Shown here in pieces: positions 1-10,107 of a stretch of 64,000 nucleotides of DNA. The translations under genes and the position numbers were made by a program. Origin of the DNA: Lyophyllum atratum (taxonomy: Eukaryota; Basidiomycota; Agaricomycetes; Agaricales; Lyophyllaceae). Under the pieces are notes generated by a model that was given only the letters and a program-made list of their open reading frames with translations, did no database searches and was not told the DNA's origin. The DNA is taken from assembly GCA_014905825.1 (NCBI GenBank), contig JACGCN010000004.1, forward strand, positions 2,232,001 through 2,296,000. Reading direction: 5' to 3'. Each line of letters opens with the position of its first letter. Positions within the stretch are counted from its first letter, which is position 1.

Positions 1-1165
1 TGCGGGGTCGAGCAGCCCCATCTTCCGTGGGGAGTAGTAGTTAGGCAGGGTGATGTGAATACCAGAAGAGGGCTGAACGATCGGTGTGTGCGAGGGGTTG
101 TCGAGGGCCAGGAGGGTGTCGGAAAAAGGACCGGTGGCGTTGATGACGCCCTTGGCACGGACATTCCACTCTTCGCCGGTGAGGGTGTCTTTGACTTTGG
201 CTCCGTGGATCTTGCCAAATTCGTCCTTGTGTAGGTCGGTGACCTCGCAGTAGTTGGCAGCGATTGCGCCGAGCTTGACTGCAGTCATGATGAGCGCGAT
301 GTTCATCCGCGAGTCGTTGTGTTGTCCTGCGCAAGGTAAAAATAGGGCTCGATTGAGGATGTCATGCGCGTACCATCGTAATATACCAGCGCGCCAACAA
401 GACCATCTGTTTTGAGCATAGGGAACGTCTCGAGAGCCTTTCCTCTGCTCATGAGATAGGAGCTTTCCATGTTCTCCTTGCCGGCCAAAACATCGTACAT
501 CTTGCATCCTGCCCAGTAGTAGGGGACCTGCCAGTATCTGAAGGGACGTCAATATAAGGCACATAGAGAGACGACCGAGACATACTGGTAGATCGGTAAC
601 ATGATGGGCAACATATGGGAGAGATACGGCGCAGTTTGGAGGAATATTTTGCGTTCGTGCAGGGCCTCCTTGACGAGCTTGTATTGGTCATAGTCGAGCT
701 CCATGACGGCTTTCTGGAGGTAGCGCACGCCGCCATGGACAAGTTTCGTCGATTTGGAGGAGGTTCCTGTAAAACATTGATTAACATCTGATGAGAGGTC
801 ATTTTGAGAAACATACCCGCGGCAAAGTCATCTCTTTCGACCAATGCAACTTTCAATCCACGACTAGCAGCGTCAACGGCTACACCCGCTCCAGTTGCAC
901 CTCCTCCGACAACAAGCAAATCAAATTCTTCGCCCTGGGCTTCGACTCCAGCTTTGATAGGCCTCGACACCTTGAGCGACGCGAGCATCTCCGCTCTACT
1001 GGGTGGCGTCCATGGCGGTGGAGCGCGTCTGGTCTCTCTGGTAGATTGCGGGTACGCAGGACCAGAGTTCAAGTACCAGTATCCGCCTCCAGCTGCGACG
1101 ACTGTACCGCCAGCGGCGATGGCCAGTGTCCTGCGCGAGAACACTTTTCGAGCGAGAGACGACAT
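1..1165 (-). CDS. GUT2: FAD-dependent glycerol-3-phosphate dehydrogenase, mitochondrial (5' part)
   Basis: Oxidises glycerol 3-phosphate to dihydroxyacetone phosphate at the inner mitochondrial membrane and feeds electrons to ubiquinone. The ATG is at 1165. Exons read as 1165-817, 766-586, 537-374 and 326 to the left edge; all junctions are GT-AG and keep phase. The N-terminus has a basic presequence followed by a hydrophobic stretch (LAIAAGGTVVAAGGGYWYL), then the FAD-binding dinucleotide fold FDLLVVGGGATGAGVAVDAA at about residues 80-100, then [25 protein letters not shown], a diagnostic block of this family. Later exons give YYDGQHNDSRMN and GPFSDTLLALDNP. The gene runs off the window, so the C-terminal half is unseen. 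It is divergent from SHO1. Family assignment is firm; mitochondrial location is inferred from the presequence and family. Confidence 0.95.
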
Positions 1166-1714
1166 GGTGTCTCGAGAGTGATCCGATCGCCCGACTTGTC
1201 TTGATTTATGAAACGGGGTGCAAGCTGGTTCAAGGGTATTATGTTCTAGTCGATCGGGTCAATGTGGAGCACGCAGTGACGACAGATGTTTGGGGGATCA
1301 ATACTACAGCCGCCAGTCACTAGTCAGCACTGATGGGGTCGAAACGACTTGAAGCCAGAGAAAAGGATGCTGATGCACGACAAGCACCAAGTGGGTTGTC
1401 GAACTGAGACATGGTAAACACATCCAATAGATTTCATGAGCTGGCGGCCCGTCCCCGCGGCCCGTTAACCGGCGTGAAGGATGGACCCACGTATCGGCCT
1501 GCGCATGTGCGTCGTGCATTCTGGGTGCCCGGTATAGGTAGCTGTGTGGAAGAATCGGGAAAACGAATGTTGAGGCACCGGGAAAACCGCCCAATGTCCA
1601 AATCCGCAACGTGGGCGCTTGGCGTGCAACACGTTCCCATGCCACATTTGGTGGCAACGAGTGAACCGAGATACCCAACTTCAACAGTTGGTTCAATCTT
1701 TCTTTTTAAAAGCC
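1166..1714. promoter_or_regulatory. Divergent GUT2/SHO1 intergenic region
   Basis: About 550 bp lie between the start codons of two genes transcribed away from each other, so both promoters must be here or in their leaders. A T-rich run followed by TTTTTAAAA sits just upstream of the SHO1 ATG. No convincing TATA box or long ORF was seen. Shared regulation is an inference from spacing only. Confidence 0.5.
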
Positions 1715-2991
1715 ATGTCGGAAATGCCACCCGCTGCCCACGCCCCCACTCGCAGTAGACCGCTTTCACGAAGCTTTTTCTTTCTCGCGACTGTCCCCTT
1801 AGCCATTGTGAGTACACGAATTATAGATGCCGACAAGATGCCGGTGTTGAATTCATCCGCCTCCGTTCCGAAAATCTAACCAAGCTGTTTAGATAGGATG
1901 GATCACCGCCCTCATCGCGCAAGCCGTTGTCACTCACCGACGTAAGCCGCTCTGAATTGTGGCACCTACTACTGTGTCTGACGATCTGTATTCTTCACCG
2001 CAGTTGGTAACGAGTTAGTCGGCGTACTGTGGTTCGCGATCATCGCTCAAGCCTTCGTGATACTCGCGCTCGACTATGGCCTGGCAAAGAACACCCTCCT
2101 TACATATCACCACAATCTCGCCAACTTTGCCTCCATCGTAATAGTCTTCGCTGTGATCGGCGTCGACAGAAACATCTTCGGCTTCTTCCCCGAGCAGAAG
2201 GCTCTCTCAGCAGGGTGGCTCATCACAGCTATCGTGGACATTATATGGGTAGTCTACTTCACCTCAGAAGAGGGCTCACCTGCGGCAATGTTCTTCAGGA
2301 GGATCGGCGGCCTCGACACTACACCACGGCAACAAGCCCCGCCCCACTCAATACCGAGTGTCCCCACGAACATCGATGCATTCACGTACCCACCTTCTGC
2401 ATCACCCGCTGCACCGGCAGGTTACCGGGCAGCGAGTGAAGCATCGAACACACAGAGAGAAAGCACAGCTGTCAGCGCAGACGGTGCCGCGCGGACCCAC
2501 TCGGGAGCCATGACGGATACGAGGGTTGTATCAAGCAGCGGTACCGCACCGACGGAACCTGCAATTGCTGAGCCTCCTCAGGGCCCTGTGACACCAACCG
2601 CAGCGGGGCCTGCTGCACCAGGGAAGGAGGAAAGGACCTATCCGTTTAAGGCAGAAGCGATGTATACATGTGAGTAGCTTCAGCTCTACTCCATCCCTAT
2701 AGTATGAGCGTCTGACTTCGTTTCGCAGATGATGCTCAGCCAGAGGACCCCAATGAATTATCCTTCAAGAAGGGAGAGATTTTGGAGCTCTCTGACATGA
2801 CCGGCAAATGGTGGGAGGGTAGGAAGAGTGATGGGACGACTGGCAGTGAGTTCTTCCACCCGCTCTTCTCTGCTCCATCGTGCTTCTTTTACCTTTCTGG
2901 GCTCTTCCTTTCAATCTTACACCTCATGATCCGCGCTGACCATTGTAATTCTATCATAGTTGCTCCATCCAATTATCTTCGACTGTTATGA
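1715..2991 (+). CDS. SHO1: Sho1-type osmosensor: four TM helices plus C-terminal SH3 domain
   Basis: Plasma-membrane sensor of the HOG MAPK pathway; in known fungi its SH3 domain recruits Pbs2-type MAPKK. Exons 1715-1807, 1893-1941, 2004-2669, 2729-2845 and 2960-2991 splice to 318 aa. Four hydrophobic segments lie in residues 15-130 (SFFFLATVPLAI..GWITALIAQAVV, LVGVLWFAIIAQAFVILALDY, FASIVIVFAVIGV, LSAGWLITAIVDIIWVVYF). A Ser/Thr/Pro/Ala-rich linker follows. The SH3 domain is residues about 258-318, with ALYDY-like AMYTYDAQ, ELSFKKGEILEL, WWEGRKSDGTTG and final APSNYL. An intron splits the SH3 coding sequence twice. Architecture and length match the family, and the start gives a short cytosolic N-terminus as usual. 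Confidence 0.95.
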
Positions 2992-3545
2992 GAGCGAGAC
3001 GACTTTGATGGTATTGACGACCTAATGCTTCACGTTCTACGACACGACGAATGGATCCCCGTCTGCTCGGCTCGGACTTGTTTTGAAGACTGTCACAACT
3101 TCTTTTTCGATATTCTACCACCCAACTCCTTGGCTTTGGCCCTGGCATTGTCGACTTCGAGTGCTTATACCGTTCGAGTTTGTCTTTTCTTTTACCCTGC
3201 TTGGGACTGTAGGACTTGGTTTAACTCCCGGCTTCGGATTTGTATCATCAGCGCTGGGTGTATAATAGCTGTAGGTATATTTACGTGGTGGTTGAAGAGA
3301 TGAGTAAGCCCAAGTTCAGTATCGACCTCGATATGGTTCAACTTAAACGACCGCGGCGCGGTCAAGATGAAGAGTGATGATTCGCAACAGCTCCTGAGGA
3401 TTCTTATCGAGCAGAAATTATGACTGGGACGGAAGCAATTATGGCCGCGAGTCAGTCAAGGTCTGGCCTTTTCGGGCGAAGAGGCGAAAATGCCTAAGCT
3501 GACATACATATGGCTCTCGGCGACACATCCCGACGGCGTCAACGT

Positions 3546-3641
3546 TGAGTCGTTGACTCCATTTCTCGAACAGTCACATCACATGACACTCGCGCCACCC
3601 GAGTGTGACTCGGGATGTCGGGACCGCGAAACCCTATATAG
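3546..3641 (+). promoter_or_regulatory. Promoter-like cluster: Gcn4-type half sites and TATATA
   Basis: TGAGTC (3546), TGACTC (3554-3559) and TGACTC (3606-3611) precede CTATATAGA (3634-3642). TGACTC is the core bound by Gcn4/CPC1-type bZIP proteins. The arrangement resembles a core promoter reading rightward toward the Gcn4-like gene, but that gene starts 2.2 kb further on. These short motifs can occur by chance. Confidence 0.3.
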
Positions 3642-5595
3642 ACCCTTGAAAACCTCCCTTGTTGCCTTCACTGTCCAAAAAGCTGCGATTTCGAAACCCA
3701 CAAGAATCTGAGGTTCAGCCACAGACGTGTCGAGGACCCCGGAACTACCCGCGTGTGGCACGCCTCGTGTTTGCTCTCGCCCCATACGGCCTCCAATGAA
3801 CCAACCCTGAGTGTTGACCAAATCGAAGACCTCGACTGCCTGCAGGCGTTTTTCTAAGCGACGACGGGTGTTTGCTGGCCTCGTTTTTCTCCTTGTCCTT
3901 TCTTCCTCTACTATCGATTCTACTCTCTCCCCTGCTACCTGGAGGTCGTTTTGATCCGCGCTCCGAGGCAAACTCACTCGATACACTCAGGCGAGGACAT
4001 GGGCATGCATCTCGCCTGCTCCGTTGGTCATCCGTGCCCTCCGTCAGGCGCTAGGAGGCGCACTAACGAAACCGGCGCTGCCTCGTAAAGCGATCCTTCT
4101 CCTCGAAAGGCATAACTCGATTCTCCGCTTCCGCTCGGTGGATCGAAGAACTGGCAGCCTTGCTACTCCTCCCCGCATGTATCCTCTCACATTGTCATGT
4201 GTATCTTCTTTCTTTCCTTCTTATTTGTCGCGGCCGCTCGCACAGCGCTTTATCGGATCCTCAAACTCTATCCCCGTCACCTACCAAGACCACCTGCCCA
4301 AGGACGACCTCATTCACCTGCGCCTAGCATAAGCCATGCATATGGCTTTTCAAGTGATTTTATACCACCTCTACTTCGATTGCTGCGAACCACCGCAGCA
4401 GAAGTCTCAATGACTTCCTGCCACATCCAGTACCAACCTTCGATTATCGAGGCTGCGACGCGCAGCTCTATGTCGTCGATGGCTGCGTGCGTAGCTAGAG
4501 CTTCATTTCTTCCCTCACCTGGACTCTCGATGCTGCGGCGCTATTCAACATCATTGATCATGCTCCCTCTCATCGACGTAGGACACACTGCGCAACCTGC
4601 CAGTTTTGTTCCTATCTATATGGTCTGACGCCATCTCGCGACACGTCCCGACACGTTTCGAAGCCTCCCGGAGCCACGCAGCCATGTCCACGTAAAGCGA
4701 CTGCGGATTGGAGCCCCCCGCCATTCAGTAGGCGCTCCCTTGGCAGGTCCGTGATGCGAACACGTCTTTGATGCGCCCATGGATGCTGCGCGTCAGGGCC
4801 ATTACACCAAATGAGGACATGTTTTAGCTGGATCGTCCCACAGGCTTGGGAAGGCGCTTTTGTGATCGGCCCAGGCGCCGTGTCCCCCATGAGGTCCCCT
4901 CTCACTTTCTCACCACTCGTCGCTTGCATTGCTTGATATCTCAGTCAGCACTGTCGGTATTCGGATTTCTACTCTCGCTGTGCCTGGAAGCAAGACCGAA
5001 ATATTTTGTCTGCCACACTTTGTCGTTCCTCGCTGTTCCGCCAATTTTGCGAAGAAGGCGGACTGAAATTCTGTGCCGGGAAATCGTCGGCCCATGCTCC
5101 GTCAGCTGATTAATGGCTGCGAGCCCTTCGCCCATACCCTTTGCCCGTATGTGGGCCGTCCTGCGACTAGGGGAGGAAGTGACGTGGCTACCTACCATCT
5201 GCCAGGCAGCTGTGAAGGGACACGACAGAGGGCACCTTTCATGGCAATGAGCGCGAGGCGATACTAATTAATTCCATTCAGCACCTGGAAGGTATGTCGG
5301 CATAGCACCCCTGATCCCGTGCCGTTATCGTCGGGGGTGTGTCATCCAAAAAAAGGTTCCCGAAAAGGAAAATGACTAGGATGGACTCGAGCAGACTCGA
5401 GCTGGAGAAAGAATTGTTTTAGAGTGGTCGTCTTCAGCGATAATGAAGACATTGAGTGATACTTTGGACATGAAATGTACTGCCTAGCACAGGATTCTTC
5501 CATTTAACGCGACAGGTTGCATACGGTTCCTGGATGGGCGGAGATATCTGTCCGAAGACGGGACCGGCTGAGTTCGAAAAAAAGCGGTGCTTTAA

Positions 5596-5614
5596 CTTAT
5601 AAGGAATCGAGTCA
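5596..5614 (+). promoter_or_regulatory. Candidate proximal promoter of the bZIP gene
   Basis: CTTATAAGG (about 5596-5604) is TATA-like and is followed at once by GAGTCA (5609-5614), the reverse complement of TGACTC. A likely 5'-UTR intron follows (donor gtgagt at 5715, acceptor ending 5841, seven bases before the ATG at 5848), so a transcript start near 5630-5650 would be reasonable. The binding site could allow self-regulation; this is inference. Confidence 0.35.
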
Positions 5615-5847
5615 GATTTCGCTGATTCCTCGTTTTTCACTCCCCACCACCACTAGTACTGACTTGAGCGGACTCAGTTCGTCAAGTTTGGTATTCCTCT
5701 GCAGTTGGCACCTTGTGAGTTACTGTTTTCCGTGTTTCATTTTGCAATTCTTCTCCCTCTGCAACGTGTGCGTTGTTTGCGTGTGCTGCGTAGTCCTATA
5801 CACCCTGCTCTCCGATATTGTCAATTTCGTGATCTTTCAAGACACGC

Positions 5848-7560
5848 ATGTCTTCTTCCTCTTCGTTTTGGACCCGTTCACAATACGTGACGTCGTTCTC
5901 GGAGAGCTCAACGCATTTGAAAATGCATGACGAGGAGGACGCTCAACATTCTCCTATGTGGGGTGTGAGCCGCCCGAGCCCAGAGCCTTTCATGTCCTCA
6001 TCGCACGCGGAGGCGTCTCGGCCTGCCCAACATTCTATAAAATCAGAGGAACTGACGAAGTCGCCTGATTCCAGAATCTTGAGGCCATCAACGGTGTTGC
6101 CTCGTCCACCACCCCACCCATCAACTTCACCCAAAGTCGCGATTCCGGCCTCCTACAACACCCACAACATCAACAGCAGCCAAGATGTTTCACCTTTTGT
6201 GAATAACTCGGCTACCTACCTCACGTCATCGGCCACTCGCACAGATGCCTTCTCACATTACCTTGGACCATCGGTTTCAAGCTTCTCGACCCCTTCCAAC
6301 CATGTCTTAACTCATCGTCGTCAACGTCTAAGGACGTCTAACCAGGTTTTTACCTCATCACATGGCTCAATAGCCCCGCATGGTCTTCCCAAGAGTTTGC
6401 CCCCCGCACCATCTACAGCACCTCGTCGCACAGAACCAGAACCAGAATCACCACTTCCAGACTTCGCATCGCTGTCATCAAATTATCTAAATATGTTAGC
6501 CCAAAAACCCGCCGATAATACCATGGCCGCCGACAGCAAATCGCCTACTGTCATGCCCGCCGACCTCCAGACCCTTGGGCCGGAGGACTTTCAAGTCCTC
6601 GTCGACGCTTATAAAGGTGAATTGCTCAAGTGTCATGATTTGGCCCGACGAGTTGCTAAACTAGTTTCACCAGCGTCCACGATGCCACCTGCAACCCCAG
6701 CCACCCCAGATACGCCCGACCTGTGGACATCGCCCATCTTCTCCGACAATGGGGACTTCTTCTCTCCTGACTTCGACTTCTTGCAGACCCCGCTCATCAC
6801 CGATGACAATGGTGACAACATGATGACGGGGATGTTCGATGGCGACGGTGGGATGAGTTTGTTCCCTGAGATGGACTACGTCGAGCATTCCATCTTCCCC
6901 GACAAAACCCAACTCGCGCCACCGTCCCTCGACGCCTTCGACAACTTGTACACCCTCACTCCAGAGTCGCCCTCCCTCCACTCCTTCAGCCCCTCGGTCA
7001 ACCCTTCCTCCATCTACCCATCCCCCAGGCTCCCCAGCAAGCGCTCGGTCCTCCCTTCGCCAGCACCGTCTACAGCATCCGCCCTTCCCTCGCAGAACAT
7101 CAGATCCGTCGAGGTCCAGGCACCAGCTCGTCGCAGGAGTTCAGCAACAGGCACTCGCAAGGGTGTTACTCCTGAGGCCCTTGTGCCCGTCGACGCTCCC
7201 ACCCAGCCTCGCACGTACGTCACTCCGTCAGCGACGTCAAGGAAGGAGGTTCCGTCGGTGTTCGCGAAGAAGCGGTCACGGTCGACAGCGTTCGGCGAAG
7301 AGGACGACGAGTTCACAGAGCCTCCATTGGGTCCCGATGCCACCGAGAAGGAGCAGATCGAGTACAAGCGTCGCCAGAACACAGTGGCCGCCCGAAGGAG
7401 CCGCAAGAGGAAGCTGGAGTACCAACAGGGTCTCGAGGAGAAGGTCGAGCGCCTTTCGAGGGAGCGGGATGTCTGGAAGACACGGGCGATCATGTGCCAG
7501 GACATGCTCGCCGCCAACGGCGTCCAGTTCACTCCTTTCCAGGATTCTATCGAAGATTAA
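5848..7560 (+). CDS. Gcn4/CPC1-like bZIP transcription factor
   Basis: Single-exon reading frame of 570 aa. The last 70 residues hold the DNA-binding and dimerisation domain: basic region KRRQNTVAARRSRKRK with the invariant N-x-x-A-A-R-R-S-R, then a leucine-zipper-like heptad region (LEYQQGLEEKVERLSRERD). The basic region closely follows that of Gcn4-class factors that control amino-acid biosynthesis genes. The rest is low-complexity Ser/Pro-rich, with an acidic, aromatic stretch around residues 290-390 (DFDFLQTPLITDDNGD, SLFPEMDYVEHSIFPD) typical of activation domains. The start at 5848 follows a probable 5'-UTR intron; an in-frame ATG at 5923 (KMHDEEDAQ) is an alternative. Class is firm; the Gcn4 role is inferred. 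Confidence 0.88.
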   Translation: MSSSSSFWTRSQYVTSFSESSTHLKMHDEEDAQHSPMWGVSRPSPEPFMSSSHAEASRPAQHSIKSEELTKSPDSRILRPSTVLPRPPPHPSTSPKVAIPASYNTHNINSSQDVSPFVNNSATYLTSSATRTDAFSHYLGPSVSSFSTPSNHVLTHRRQRLRTSNQVFTSSHGSIAPHGLPKSLPPAPSTAPRRTEPEPESPLPDFASLSSNYLNMLAQKPADNTMAADSKSPTVMPADLQTLGPEDFQVLVDAYKGELLKCHDLARRVAKLVSPASTMPPATPATPDTPDLWTSPIFSDNGDFFSPDFDFLQTPLITDDNGDNMMTGMFDGDGGMSLFPEMDYVEHSIFPDKTQLAPPSLDAFDNLYTLTPESPSLHSFSPSVNPSSIYPSPRLPSKRSVLPSPAPSTASALPSQNIRSVEVQAPARRRSSATGTRKGVTPEALVPVDAPTQPRTYVTPSATSRKEVPSVFAKKRSRSTAFGEEDDEFTEPPLGPDATEKEQIEYKRRQNTVAARRSRKRKLEYQQGLEEKVERLSRERDVWKTRAIMCQDMLAANGVQFTPFQDSIED

Positions 7561-10107
7561 AAGCCTGCTAATTTGCGTTTTTCGGCACCGTATATCCCTA
7601 CCGCGCCTTTGTGCGCCTTTCCTTTTGTTTATCTTGTTCGTCTTTCACTCGGCCATCGTGCTATCCCCTGCTTTTATTTCCTTGGACTCGTTATCAACCT
7701 CGACGACTATATGATTTTCAACGTCGGCTTCGGTGCTCCGTGTACATTATATCCACCACCATCATCGTTCCCCAGAGTCCTCGCTCGTCGGGTCTCCCTA
7801 CCATTTGCTTGGAGCATCGTCGTATCCCCCCCCCTACCATTCCTACTTCACATTCCTTCTCGTCGCCTTGGATCTCCCGCATCTTCCCCCCCTCCCCCTC
7901 CCCATCTCTGCATCCGCTGTCCTTGCATTTGAAATATAAACAATAAATACATAGTTACTTACTGTTCCCTTGTCAAACCATTCCTTCGTATGCTAGCACG
8001 TATGCACACATATCCAGAGCTTAGGATTTATAGGAATGATATCGAAATTCTTGTTAATATTCGCGTGATTGTGAGTTTGCTGTAGTCGACGTCGAACGGC
8101 TTCTACGAGGAACTAGGTTGAGATGGTGGCTTTTCGCAATTGAGCTGGTGAGGATAAATGAAAGCCTCCCTCAGTTGATACATGAGGGCCACGATATACT
8201 TTTTGGAATATGTGAAGACGATTGAACCTTTGGCTTCGGGTGGCGCTTATGGCCAAGGGCCCCTTTTTGTCGTATATGCGACCCGCTTCAAGCGGGGTTG
8301 GGTCCGGTGAGAGAAAATAGCCGTGTCGGTCAGGACAGGGGAAGGCCTCTCTAGTGTCCAGCTACAAATTACTTCTGAAATGCGACATCTCATAACCTCA
8401 AGAGAGAACGAGCAGATACTATGGCTTGCGACAGGCATTAGAACAGTCAAATATAACAGTTCCTTACTACGTTTTCGTATCGATGACGAAAAACATCGAC
8501 GGCTTCCCATTCCTCGTCAAGCGCCTTGTGCACCGATCTGTTCATAGCGGTGTCAGCGTCGGTACTGCATAGCTGTAGTTTTCGAAATGACTGGCTCTGG
8601 TCTCGGAAAGCGTAAGTTCGCCCTACTCTAGCTTCTCATTCAAGGACGCCAAAACTTGCCTGTAAACTGAAAAGGTCATTCGGCAAGAAATTTGAAATCG
8701 AAACGTGAGGTCGCCTACTTGATTCTATACCTAAAATGAGTAAAGGCAAGCAGACCTCAGTCACGAAACATGGCCAATACTTCGGTCCCGTTTTCACGGC
8801 CAGGGATAGGACGCGGGCATCTGATGAAGATATAAACATTGATCCATAGACATGGCGTCGAGGCGGCGCGTTTCACAGGAGGGCGCGGTACCCAACCGAG
8901 CAGGATAATACCGCCTACCTAACGACTAGTTGAATCATGATACGTCCACCGACGGTAGAGCGGGTGTGAGACATATCATTGGAGCCCATATATATGCCAA
9001 AGAGAGCAACAAATGATACGTCGATACGGACATCAACGAGATAGAACAGAGGCGAATGACTGGTCTGTCGATGCGATGACGTATCCCAGAATCGCAAATC
9101 TATAGCTCGATGAGATGTGGCAGGACTTGTCACCGGTCTTGCTCTGAGTGCTATGCATTGGCGAAAGGAGAAGCTGTAGCGAAGGCCGAAGGAGGGAAGG
9201 TGAGGGGGAGCGTAATGGTCGTCGAGAAACCCAGAGTCTGGGTAGTCGTCGATAGGAGTTGACCAAAAGAAAGACACACGAAACTATACACAGGATAATT
9301 CAACATATTGTCATCGAAGAAGAGGAAGAAGGCTAGGACATACCCATCCCCATTCTCGAATGCCTCTCCCTCATCCCAATCAGAATCCTCGCTGCGAGAA
9401 GACCATCAGGGCGTGCGCCAGCATATTTCAAGCATTTAGGCTATGTCACAGCTCAGTTGGAGCGCCTAGCAACGATGCGACGCGAGTCGTTTCGCTGACC
9501 ATGATCCGGAAGGTTTTGCGTAGGTAGTGCCATGAACAATACGAGATGCTTGGCGCTGAAGCGGACACGTCGAAGGTCGAGACGGGCAGGGACTAGAGTG
9601 AACAGAGCTCAGTAAAGACGTATGCACTGGATATCGACAATATTAGCCATGAGCCCCTACAGCATTTCCATTTCACGAAACTTACCGGCCGAATGATGCC
9701 CGATTATCTGTGCATCTTGTCTCCTTGGATGAAGTTACATGACTATGATGATCACGGACAAAGGCAAGAGGCAGTCGAAATTGATCCGAGTGCGAGGGAG
9801 ATTTGGCCAAATTTCCACTGCTACCACGCTCATCATTATCATAAACCTTCATGTGTATGCTGACTCGCCCAGTCCGTATCGTGCAGTTATAGTGATAACT
9901 TCAATTCTGGCAATTCCACGTTGAATGTTGGCAGCAAAGCTAATCGGCAGTGCCCACACCAATAATCAAGCCGCCAGCAAATCCAATTCAATTTCCAATT
10001 CCAAGGCTTCTCCGCCTCCATCACCTCCGCCACCAGGGCCAGTCTCCTCCTCTTCCACCTCATCTTCCTCTTCCACCTCCTCCTCTCACGCACGCAAGCG
10101 CTCACGC
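7561..10107. other. bZIP 3' UTR and unassigned region
   Basis: A pyrimidine-rich 3' UTR extends to about 7950, where ACAATAAATACA could be a polyadenylation signal. From 8000 to 9900 I recognise no gene. A minus-strand stretch near 9270-9400 can be spliced into an acidic peptide (SEDSDWDEGEAFENGDG), but no homologous domain emerges and the continuation soon stops. 9925-10107 is an open Ser/Pro-rich extension in frame with the GDPase gene and may be its 5' UTR or N-terminus. Confidence 0.4.

Larger units (their letters stand above)
2992..5847. other. Long region upstream of the bZIP gene, no confirmed CDS
   Basis: About 2.8 kb without a convincing protein gene. The start holds the SHO1 3' UTR. 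Two promoter-like spots are listed separately (about 3546-3641 and 5596-5614). Between them are short ATG-stop frames of 4, 29 and 25 codons (3796-3810, 3999-4088, 4336-4413) that could be upstream ORFs if transcription begins near 3660. Several longer open frames (for example 4612-4929 minus and 4197-4628 plus) have no recognisable domain and no consistent splice context. It may be long leader, a non-coding transcript or plain spacer. Confidence 0.4.

Noticed and set aside
8587..8668. Tiny spliced ORF (MTGSGLGK plus about 8 residues, intron gtaagt..caag of about 32 bp)
   Set aside because: Intron too short and no conserved peptide; it recalls a histone-like Gly/Lys start only superficially.
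8915..9420. Possible minus-strand gene with an acidic exon and a GTG-started frame
   Set aside because: The frame starts at a non-ATG codon, the spliced reading soon stops, and no domain is recognisable; left as unassigned.
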